A stretch of 64,000 bases of DNA from Dillenia suffruticosa (taxonomy: Eukaryota > Streptophyta > Magnoliopsida > Dilleniales > Dilleniaceae). The stretch is taken from the NCBI GenBank assembly GCA_033439265.1, contig JAVTVX010000017.1:715001-779000 (forward strand), given 5' to 3'. Of the stretch, positions 46,509 to 57,018 are shown piece by piece; position 1 is the stretch's first letter; each line of letters begins with the position of its first letter. The notes beneath the pieces were generated by a model. That model was not told the DNA's origin and ran no database searches. It saw only the letters and a program-made list of their open reading frames with translations. A program made the position numbers and the translations under genes.

Positions 46509-47381
46509 TTATATTTGTGAATACACTGAGTAGGTATGATACCAAGGGAAAATTTTCTCTACTCCGTAGGGATCAAAAATGATAACACAAAAAACTGTTT
46601 CCGATTCTGGAATGAAAACAAGGATATCATTATGATTGAGGTTATGTCTCAGAACAAAAGTGCTCCAGTTCTTCTTAATATGCGTTCCTTGGATTCCAAC
46701 TTCAAGAGATTGTGTTCCAGTCTTCAAAATCAGGGATGGAGTTTTTTCACCATTAATAAAATAGTTGATGAATGGAGGTATTTCCTGATCATTTAAAAGG
46801 GAAAGAAGGAAAATGTCAATATGAAGATGGGTAGGTGATGAATTATAAAAGGAGATATGTATTACTAATTTATATGGATCGGCCGCAGAAAATGCTTGAT
46901 AAAAGCACACAGAATCCGAAATATCCTGAACACAATCAGCTTTCAGTGATGTAGAAACGACCTCTTTCAATAGGGAACAATCCTGTTGTCCTGCAGATTA
47001 ATATTAAATTAAATGATTAATATGAAGATATACATATATCTATATTTCCATATATATACATAGGGTATCATGATTACTAAAGGAAAGTTTTAAATATCTA
47101 AAACCTTGCTCTTCCAGAAAAGTGGGTAACGGAGTTGTCCACGTTAGGTAAACTTGTTTTTGGAATTCACAGAAATGGATGACATGAAAGACAAGATTTC
47201 CAGCGTGTCTAAGAAATAAGGCGTGGTGTTCTTTGATAAGATTACTATCAAGGTATTCCCTTGAGGCATCTTCATAGAGGTTGTTTGCGAGAGGAAAGAG
47301 CCAATCACGCATTCCATGCCTGAATGTTATCCTATCTTGGCTGTGCCGCTGCAATAGCGTTCGAAATTGTACAGGTAAAAC
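46509..47381 (-). CDS. Two-domain B3-like DNA-binding protein, Helitron passenger (5' exons unresolved)
   Basis: Two exons, about 47381-47078 and 46990-46509, join in frame to give about 261 residues plus stop. Exon a starts VLPVQFRTLLQRHSQDRITF, then HGMRDWLFPLA, then KEHHALFLRHAGNLVFHVIHF, a B3 layout (LP..F, G..W, F...H, FHV..F). Exon b contains a clearer B3 half: IPPFINYFINGEKTPSLILK, GTHIKKNWSTFVLRHNLN and HNDILVFIPESETVFCVIIF. B3 domains are plant-specific DNA-binding folds. An upstream exon is likely (about 47640-47490), but I could not fix the start. The gene is downstream of RepHel on the same strand, inside the Helitron's defined 3' end. Captured host gene or element-specific regulator cannot be told apart here. 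Confidence 0.68.
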
Positions 47382-48544
47382 CTGCGTTTTTTAGGTAAAG
47401 AGATTTAAAAGATGTTATCTTTCGGTTTACATAAGCCGATAAAAGATAAATGAATCATAGAAAATGTGGCAATCAAAAAGTGGATACCTGGTCTTTCCTG
47501 CAGCGGAGGAAAAAACAGCAGGATTGTAAATAAGCATCCTGTGGAGTTGAAAGCAAAGCCATTGGTTTTTTTTTCATTCAAGGAGTCACAACACACGCTT
47601 AGTTGTTTTAGTGATGATATTTTTCTTGTTCGGTCCTGAAGAAGAAAGACTGGAACAGATTATCAAGCCTAGGGAGCAGAAAGGATTAGGACGAATAACA
47701 AGAAGCTGTAAAGAAAGAATATATTATGTTCTGCAGTAACCCGTGAGCTCTCTGGCTTTTATTTTGTTTTGTAGTAACCCGTGAATAGATTCCATTGGAT
47801 TTATTTTTATTGGATTTGACCTGTCTGTGAAGAAGTTTTACCTGCCCCTATTGGAACATCCGTTTTATGTATCCGGACGGTGAAAGCGAATCCTGGCACA
47901 TTAATAATTTTGCTCAAAAAATGTTTAAACAAAAAACAATATCCAATAGGAAGTAATTAATGATTATAGAGTATTAGCAGGTAAAACTTAGAAATAATCG
48001 ATCTAATGGAATATATAACGGTGATGCTTTCTATGTGTCTTGTTCGAATAGCAGGGGTTGAGTTAAGTTTTTATTTTGTGGGAATATTAAGTTGTTTGGG
48101 TTGGGAAGGTTCCCTCATATTTAGGCCGCCCTTCTGCATGTCATTAAACTGTTGAAATGTCTAAGTGTTGGTTGTGGACCAAGAAAGTGTTGTTTCTGAA
48201 ATAAGCAAGGTAGAACAATGAAGTTGTCATATCATAGAAAGAAGAAGTAATGGTTGCTTTGTTTGGAAAAAACAGAGGTTTGTCCTGGATGAGTTCCTAT
48301 CTTGAAAGTGGGAAAAAAAAAAAAAGGTAATATCTTATGATATTTTATCCAAGTAAATATTATCGGATGGTAACAAAAGCGTAAGCGCTCTATGGGAAAA
48401 ATCTTAACTTTAAAAAATACATAATAGGTTCTTGATGGAAAAACATTAAATCAGGAAAATGGATGCCTATGAAAATAAAAAAAAGTTAGAAAAAGATATC
48501 ATAAGGTCCTGTTTTTAAAAATAGTATAAAATTCACATTCGTAC
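47382..48544. other. Spacer with possible 5' exons of the B3 gene
   Basis: Minus strand 47640-47400 has an open stretch (LKQLSVCCDSLNEKK) and a 'ctgcaggaaagaccag/gtatcc' acceptor-donor pair that may be leader exons. The rest shows nothing recognisable. Confidence 0.4.
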
Positions 48545-48672
48545 CTCTGAATTCATCAAAATGCACCTTTCATCTTTCGTTATGGTATCTATTGATGTTG
48601 GAACGTGTTGTTTTTTGTGGACCTTTGTTATCCAAGGTGAGTTTTGCGTATCAGGAGTGATATATCTTCACG
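48545..48672 (-). pseudogene. Second copy of the RPA first exon (isolated)
   Basis: The minus strand reads YITPDTQNSPWITKVHKKQH, then SIDTITKDERC, then NSE before a GT. This aligns with exon 1 of the RPA gene at 59816-59673 (DITCDTQNWTSKITVQEKQH, then SINTPTKKQK, then DSE before GT). The flanks also match in nucleotides (cacctctgaat at both donors). No further RPA exons follow on its downstream side, so it is a fragment or the first exon of a rearranged gene. The start codon region is not conserved clearly. Confidence 0.7.
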
Positions 48673-48798
48673 ATAGAACAACTGTGTATGTTGAAAAAAA
48701 TGAAGGAACAAAAATAGAAAATGTGAGGATATGATATTCACGAAAAACAACCGAATAAGAGTGAAAAAAAAAAATGATATATACCTGAATCATGAAAT

Positions 48799-51700
48799 TT
48801 ATAAATCAGCAAGAGCAAATATTTCAGTAAACACAACATTTCTTGTTTTCCGATCGAGTTTTACACCAGCAAATGTTCCAGGAACTATCAGTACCTTAAT
48901 CGCATCAGCTGATCTAGCTCTAGATAACGCAACATAGAGTTGACCATGAGAGAAAACAGGTTCTCGTATATATATTCCAACGTAATCTAATGTTTGTCCT
49001 TGAGACTTGTTGATCGTCATGGCAAAGCATAAACGAACAGGGAATTGTGTCCTTATGAAAGGAATTCCGTTTCTTTCATTGTCAGAGGTCTGGAGTGGGA
49101 TTTTAGGAATAAAAACTGTTTTTCCTGTGTACTGGCCACAAGCAATCTCAGCAGAAATAGAATACCGTCCTAATTCCTTGCATATCAGTCTGGTTCCATT
49201 GCAGAGGCCTTCTGTTGGATTCAAATTTCTGAGCAGCATAACAGGACAGTTTTTTTTAAGTGATAATCTAAAAGGTGGTAGGCCTCTCGGATTTTGGCTG
49301 TTTAAAAAGTCTTCATAATCTCCCTGGTGGCGTTCGTCAACAGTCCTATCCGATGCTATGTAGGTGTGCAGATCTCCAGGAAATCTTTCAATTATAAGTT
49401 CGTTAAGTTCATGAACAGAAGAATTCTTGGGAGCAAGAATGCATCTATTGATCATCTCAGAAGGATCATCTGAATAGAGTGCCATGTCATGGAAAACATA
49501 ATGTATCAATCTGTTGCAAACGAAAACAGATAGGTTGATAATAGAAAACATTATCAGTAATATCATATTGTGTCATTGGTTGTCAGTGTAGATAAGAACG
49601 GATTACCTGTCTAAAGACTCATTTCTATCAGTATATGGTATCACAATATTAGAAGGAAGTGTGATGTCCCCGTTTACGTCGGTTGGTTCTTTCCCTTCAC
49701 CGATTCTCAGTAAGAAATCACAGAACTGTGGATCTGAAAGAGCCCTCATATTTTGTTTCAATGCTAATTTATAGATATCTTTCCACAAAGGTGAATTTAA
49801 AAGGCTTGAGTCAATCAGAACCTGTTTTGAAGCTTTTTCTATGACTGGCAATGTTTGCCTAAAATCTCCACCAAATACAACAACTTTTCCTCCAAAGGGC
49901 ATTTCGCAATCCATTAGATCTTTAAGCAAATCATTTAATGCCTCAATGGATTGTCTTTTTGCCATTGATGCTTCATCCCACAAGATCAGTCTTGATTGAA
50001 TAATCAGTCTAGCAACGGAACTTTGTTTGCTTAACTGACAGGTTTTGGCTTTTGAGAAATCCAAGGGTATCTTGAATCTAGAATGTGCAGTTCGACCTCC
50101 TGGAAGTATAGATGCTGCCACACCTGATGTTGCAACAGGAATTGCGACATAACCTTTAGCTCTCAAGGCAGCAAGCAGTGATCGATAGAGAAAAGTCTTT
50201 CCAGTTCCTCCGGGCCCATCTATAAAAAATGATTGACTTTCGTTAGCAAAAACAGCATCCAAAATTAGATCGAATGCATATTTTTGTTCAGGATTTAGCC
50301 TTGAAGAAAGAAGCAGATCATCAGGATCAATTTGGATGCTTGCTTCAGTGTCAGCTTCTGTTGTGAGTTGTTGTTGATAGTGAAATTCATTGGGATCGTT
50401 TTCTATTTGATAATCAGCTAAACTTTTCCCCATTGAGTAGAGTAGTCTATTCAAGTCAAATAGGACCTTGTGATTTACTTCGTAGGAATTAAGCTGTCCC
50501 AGTTTCACAGCATGGTCATAATCAGCAGAAAGATCACTTTTAAATTTCTCCCATAGAGACGGTGGGTCTGCAGGCGAACAATAACATAAAACAGTAGCAA
50601 ACAGCAACCTAAAAGACGATGGCATCTGAAAGAGGACAGCCTCAGAGAGAGTTTCTTCAATATATTGATCATATCTTAATAGTCCAAGTCTTAGTGCTGC
50701 TTCTCTATAAGAATGAGTTTTTTCTCCTTGAATAGTCAACAAGTCATCAAAAGATGCAGGTGCACGAATATGAGTGAGTAAAAGTCTTAGATAATATCGT
50801 TCGCCTTCCTTCGGACTGACAGTAACCAATCTTCCTATGACCATCTGTCGTTTTCTTTCTGACCATGCCTTTATTCTAGAATTCCAAACAAAATGTTCAG
50901 GAAATTCCTTATATAGGCATTTCAATTGTCGTGCTTTTTCGTTATTTGTATTCATTCTGAAAAATTCAGTTAACATGGTTGTGGAGAAGTCGACATTTCT
51001 CAGCAGATAGGTCAAATTAGATCCATTGTTGAATGAGACAAGCTGGTGATCCGGAAGATGAACCTGCAGAGTATAAACTGCTGGGGTCATTTCATTGAGT
51101 CGGAATTCATAAATTCGCCATAAAGCCTCAGGAGGAGAAATCCACCTTGCTTGCTGAAATTGTTTTATCTCATCAATATCATCAAGAAATCCTTCATCAA
51201 CAATTTGAAAACTCACCAGGTCATGCCCTTTAAAAACATATTTGTAGAGATACTTTACAAGTTTCACAGTAGAACATATCTCAACATTTATATGACAATT
51301 CAACAAGGCAAGTAGATATGGATTATAAGGCACAACCCATCGATTGTCTAAATCATAACCTCGAACTCTAATCATTTTTCCATTATTTCTCCTTCTGTAA
51401 TACGGATATGTATCTTCTCCATGAACGGTGTAATCAGAGAAATTCTTAGGATAATGATTTTTGCATATACCACTTCTCATGCAGGGACAATGCTTATTCA
51501 TATTGCCACACGGACCATGAATCATGTGCTTAACAACAAGGGAATACAAGTAACCATTTTCTTGAGGTATTTCAGCACACACAATTTTATCATATGATTG
51601 TGGATTAAGTAATTTAGACTGCGGCTTCAATATTAGCAACAAGTGAGCGTGAGGGAATCCACGTTTTTGAAACTCGATAACATAAACACATGCTGCAACT

Positions 51701-53958
51701 TCTCCAAAGACTTGCTTTTTTAGAAGTTCATTTTTCAATATCTCAAATCTGGCTCTAAAAATACGAACCAACAGATCTGGCCTATCCTGTGGCTTTTCCT
51801 GATATTTCAAATTGTCCTGAATTTCCTTCCACATAGGATTACATGTCATCGTCAAGAAAATGTCTGGTTTTCCATATTTTTGAACCAAAGCCATAGCATC
51901 TAAATATCGTCGTCTCATATCTCGCGGGCCACCAATAAAAGAAGCAGGCAGTATTATCCTGCGACCAACCTGACGACCCTGTGTCTGACCAAGTGATATA
52001 CTGTCTAAGACTCCTTGTAGAATCTCTGTTCTGATTTCTTTTTGTTTGTTTCTGTAAAATTCAAGTCTGGATGTTTCTATTTTAATGTAGGTACCTACGA
52101 CAAACTGTTGCAGCAGTCTAAGAGTATGTAATAACATAGAGTTGTCGTTATTTCTTATCTGAAGTCTGTAGCAGTAGTATTCTCTTGCTGAAACAGCATG
52201 CTGTCCATATTTGTTTTTCTGAACGACTAAAAAAAAAAAAAACAAATAAGGGGAAAATATCCCTGCTATAAGAATGGGAAGAGTAAGACAAAGATTAAAG
52301 CACCCACCTGTTTCTTCCAAGTTTATTAAATCGGTTGGATGTTCGATTGAGAAAGGATCGATGTTACAATCAGGGAGATCCGTGCATCTTCGTTTTTTAT
52401 ATAACCTCTTAATGCCATGATGCCATCCAGATTCCCCTCTAGGAAACAAAAGAGGATACTGCAAAGGATCATAGCATGCGTAATACGGTTGGACTCGGTA
52501 GCTCGAGTTGGAATGACTGTAAACCTGGATGTGAGGGAGTGAATTAACAGGTTCATCTGTTTCGGTCCAAATGGCAGCAACCTCGGAAGCAGTGGGAAGA
52601 TTATAGACACGTTGATCCAATGTTGGATAACAGTTTAGGATAATTTTATAATCCTGTAGATCATGAAGATATCTCAAGTCCCTGAAAAATCTTGCATAAG
52701 GATTGTGGGAAAGAACGTCGAGAAGGAACCGCAAAATGTTTGGTCTCAATTTGTCAGAGTTTTTAGTTCTCGTCCTTACAGCTTCATCTGTATCATAAAA
52801 ATAGAGTTGAATTCCACATGCTTTGTCCCCTGATGGCACCAAACTGTCCAGCATATGATAAACTTGTCCCTGTACGCGGAAAGTATAGACTCCATGCCTG
52901 TTTTTTGTAAGCTCCTTATCATATTTTGCGGCATACGATGTAAAAGCCAGATTATTATTATACGTACGGATATTTTTACGAAAGTGTTCACATTGTTCAT
53001 CATGCCCAACAATCAGGTGCTTAAGAGAATAAGGCATTGTTGGCTCTACTATAGATATCTCTCCTGTACGACAGCAAAACGATGGGGGTTCCAAATAAAA
53101 TCGTTTAGCGGCACAAAATTCACACTCCGGAGCATCAGGAAGTATAAAGGTTTCCTGCGGGATATTCTCCAATAGAGAGTAGTTTGTCTTCTTCACTCGA
53201 CGACCTACAATTCCTTTTAAATTCAAGGATTGTGTTAGGCTTAAATCATAGAGGCAGGAAATTAAGGAGAAAATGTGCATAGCCGAACAATAACGAAAGC
53301 AGTCTATATAGGATTCAAATCGTAGAGGCATGAATGTGAGGTAGTATATGTTTGATATGGATAACCATCAGAAGACACAAAAAGCCTTTTCTGAAAGCTG
53401 TAAAAATGAGGGAGGGGGAAATCAGTTAGATGCATAGACATTTGTTTTTTCTATTTTGGAAAGCAGCGAGGAGTAAATTTCAACTACATACACAATTTTG
53501 TGAGCACTAAATACGAAGAAGAAAAGTAAGTATAAGCGATGATAAAACGGTTTAATTTATCGGATAGTATTTGAAAGGTTTAAAATTAAGAGGACAAAGT
53601 AGAAAACAGAAAGCTGAAGATATTTGAAAGACTTGCCCGTTGGAGTAGAAGACGATGGAGCTGTTGGATCCAAGTGAGGCGCTGGAGCAAAAGAAGTTTG
53701 GTCATTTTGATCAATGGAGATGGCATGACTAACTGGTTCAATAGAGTTGTCACCGTGTACACCATCAACGGTGTAACCTGTATCCTCAGTATTAAGAAAA
53801 TCGTTTGTATTTTTCTGAATGCGAAAGTCATTATTATTATCTCTGTTTCGTCTTGCAGCATAGGCCTCTCGACGACGGCGTAAAAGTTCATCTTTTTTAT
53901 GTTGCGCCATTTGCGCATATCGCCTACGTCGTTCTGCATTTTTATCGATTCTATCCAT
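48799..53958 (-). CDS. Helitron RepHel: HUH replication initiator plus PIF1-type helicase
   Basis: The transposase of the element: the Rep part nicks and joins DNA for rolling-circle transposition and the helicase unwinds it. Model: exons 53958-53637, 53213-52308, 52226-49607, 49510-48799, giving 1519 codons with no stop. Intron 1 uses a GC donor (CGG/GCAAGT); intron 2 is 81 bp and in frame; intron 3 is 96 bp (CAG/GTAATC). The N-terminus is basic (NAERRRRYAQMAQHKKDELL). Then come the cysteine cluster ECEFCAAKRFYLEPPSFCC, the Helitron-like N domain, the HUH motif GFPHAHLLLIL (about 51664-51632), the tyrosine motif KYLYKYVFKGHD (about 51257-51222), Walker A GPGGTGKTF (about 50218-50192), Walker B ILWDEAS, GGDFRQTLPV, and a C-terminal TINKSQGQT / LYVALSRAR. 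Length and order match plant RepHel. It looks functional. Confidence 0.93.
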
Positions 53959-55290
53959 GTTTCTATGGGATCAGGAAAAAAAATAGCAAAGTATGAAAAT
54001 GAAAGAGGGTAATAACAAAGTGTAGAGTTAGAGTTAGAAGAACCGTAAAGTATAAAATCAAGAATAGAATCAGAACAATAGGAAAAAGGAAAAATGTCAT
54101 AGAGAAATGTCAGACAACACACGGTGTTTCTAGAGGTGCATATCACTGTTGATATGTTGAGCACAAGAATTTCAAAGTATACAATCATATTGTAAAATCT
54201 GTAGGAGTAAAGTTACCTGGTTGCAGAAAACAATGCTAAGTAGAATCGGGACGGTGGATATCGAACCGTATAGCACACGGAAAAAAGCTAACAGGAAATA
54301 GAGAGCACAAACACTGCAAAACACATAAACAGAAGAAAAGAACATAAAAGGAGAAAGAATCGAAGGGAAGAAATTAGCTAGGTATCAACAGAAAAAGCAT
54401 CATACATATAACAAACGAAACAGGGAAAAAGAAAGAAATGGGGTTGCAAGGATTAGCAGGAAGGAAAAAGCACCTGTCAAAAAAAGAAGACAGTAAGAAG
54501 GAAGAAGGTGATGAACGTTTAAAAAAAAAAAAGAGAGGAAGTGTATCTTGAAAAAAAAAGAGAACTCAGACTAAATGCTGAGTAATGTAAGATTTTTTTT
54601 TTTTTTGCGGTACAGCAACATGATGACAATTTAATTAATCTCGTATTAGTTCGAGACGTGTAAAGAAAGATGTTTACTTCTAGGAGAAAAGCAATTTGTT
54701 AAAACATAATGGTTATTGCGAAAATTTGTTTTTTCCCAATTTGTTTTTGTGGTTATGTCCACAGAATGGACTTTGACGTCTCGAATGCATAGTGCTGATT
54801 GCGTGTTTAGCATAGAAATGATAAGACATACATGGTTATTACAACACGCAAGAACAGAAACACGATTTATATATATTGATATCTGAGACGATTGATTTAT
54901 CGGTGGATTTATTTATTATTAAGAAAGAAAAAAAGAAACACTGAAACACACACGATACATAGCTATGATTGTTAGTTATATCTTTGCGAACGGTTCGAAA
55001 CAACAAGATAGCATAACACCGTGGGTTGGTGATAACACCCAACAACAATCAGTGCTGTTGATTTTTTGTGTGGATAGATATTTTTTTATTGTGATTGTAA
55101 ATGTCTGAAAAATAATCTAAACCTGCCGTGCTAAGCAGAGTCGTCTACCTGTGCAATTCAGCAGAGGTAAACCGTTTTCGTGTCGAGCTTGTGCTACACG
55201 GGAGAACATATAGTTTTGCTAAACAAAAGAATACATAGTCTACCTAAATAGGAGAAGCACGGAGTTCTGGTGGATATAAAAAAAAACGTT
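53959..55290. other. Helitron spacer upstream of RepHel
   Basis: Minus-strand upstream region of RepHel, A-rich on the plus strand with several A-runs (54520-54600). It presumably holds the RepHel promoter; a specific TATA was not fixed. Degenerate GTTCTG-type motifs begin at about 55140-55270 and lead into the array. Confidence 0.5.
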
Positions 55291-55294
55291 CGGT

Positions 55295-56710
55295 TTTGTT
55301 ATGGTGGTGCTATGCAGCGGGACCACATGGTTCTGCTATGTAGTGGGCCTCATGGTTCTGCTAAGCAGCGGGACCACATGGTTCTGCTATGCAGCGGGCC
55401 TCATGGTTCTGCTACGCAGCGGGACCACATGGTTCTGCTACGCAGCGGGCCTCGGGACCACATGGTTCTGCTATGCAGCGGCACCACATGGTTCTGCTAT
55501 GTAGCGGCACCACATGGTTCTGCTATGCAGCGGCACCACATGGTTCTGCTATGTAGCCGGACCACATGGTTCTGCTAAGCAGCGGGACCACATGGTTCTG
55601 CTATGCAGCGGCACCACATGGTTCTGCTATGCAGTCGGACCACATGGTTCTGCTATGCAGCGGGACCACATGGTTCTGCTATATAGCGGGACCACATGGA
55701 TCTGCTATGTAGCCGGACCACATGGTTCATGGTTCTGCAGCGGGACCACATGGTTCTGTGTAGCGGGCCTCATGGTTCTGCTATGCAGCGGGACCACATG
55801 GTTCTGCTATGCAGCGGGCCTCATGGTTCTGCTATGCAGCGGGACCACATGGTTCTGCTATGCAGCGGGCCTCATGGTTCTGCTATGCAGCGGGACCACA
55901 TGGTTCTGCTATGTAGCGGGACCACATGGTTCTGCTATATAGCGGGACCACATGGATCTGCTATGTAGCCGGACCACATGGTTCATGGTTCTGCAGCGGG
56001 ACCACATGGTTCTGTGTAGCGGGCCTCATGGTTCTGCTATGCAGCGGGACCACATGGTTCTGCTATGCAGCGGGCCTCATGGTTCTGCTATGCAGCGGGA
56101 CCACATGGTTCTGCTATGTAGCCGGACCACATGGTTGATGGTTCTGCAGCGGGACCACATGGTTCTGCTATGTAGCGGGCGCACATGGTTCCGCTATGTT
56201 GCGGGAGCAAACGGTTCATGGTTCATGGTTCCGCTATGTAGCGGGACGGTTCATGGTTCCGCTATGTAGCGGGACCACATGGTCCCGCTATGTAGCGGGA
56301 CCACATGGTTCCGCTATGTAGCCGGGCCACATGGTTCCGCTATGTAGCGGGAGCACACGGTTCATGGTTCTGCTATGTAGGGGGACCACATGGTTCTGCT
56401 ATGTAGGGGCAGCACATGGTTCATGGTTCTGCTATGTAGCGGGAGCACAGGGTTTATGGTTCTGCTATGTAGCGGGACCACATGGTTCTGCTATGTAGCG
56501 GCACCACATGGTTCATGGTTCTGCTATGTAGCGGGACCACATCGGTCTGCTATTTAGCGGAGCCACATGGTTCTGCTATGTAGCGGTGGTTCCGCTATGT
56601 GGCGGAACCACATGGTTCATGGTTCAGCTATCTAGCGGCGGAACTATATGGTTTTGATATGTAGCGGCAGAACCACATGGTTCTGCTATGCACCGGTACT
56701 ATATGGTTCT
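55295..56710. repeat. Minisatellite array 2, GGTTCTGCTATG core, 25-26-bp units
   Basis: About 1.4 kb of tandem units, mostly GGTTCTGCTATGCAGCGGG plus ACCACAT (26 bp), alternating with a 25-bp form ending CCTCAT. A higher-order repeat with a 256-bp offset is visible: the segment starting 'atatagcgggaccacatgga' at 55681 recurs at 55937. The right part (56160-56640) is more degenerate (ggttccgctatg, ggttcatggttc). It lies between the RepHel 5' end and the RPA 3' end. The long overlapping plus-strand frames here (periodic MVLLCSGTTWFCY-type peptides) are repeat translations and not genes. Confidence 0.95.
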
Positions 56711-57018
56711 GACTTTAATTTATTTATTTATTGTTTCCGCTTGAAAACATCTTCTTTTCCGAAAGGGGTGATCAAATTAAGCGACGTGACAATATTAACC
56801 ACGAGAAAACATATTTATGTAAATAACAACGACAAGCGTTCAGTGATAAGTATAATATCTGTCGACACAGCCTTGAGAAACCAAAAAAAGATTGTTTTTA
56901 ATATGTACACAAGCAGTGGCATTGTTGTATGGACACAACAAAAAGACAAAAAGAAAGTTAATTTGGTGGTTCTTCACGGACTACCACAACAAAAGCATCT
57001 TATCACACTGAGTTCAGA

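Noticed and set aside
52227-52307. 27 in-frame codons within the RepHel frame
   Set aside because: Bounded by GTGGGT and a T-run plus TAG acceptor, hydrophobic and Phe-rich, absent from the conserved domain; treated as a short in-frame intron.
55270-56269. Long overlapping plus-strand open frames with periodic peptides
   Set aside because: They are translations of the 25-26-bp minisatellite, open in all three frames because the unit contains no stop. Each peptide repeats every 26 or 17 residues. The same applies to 45800-46042.
45330-56710. CRISPR-like array
   Set aside because: The repeats are directly adjacent variants with no unique spacers, and the host is a eukaryote.
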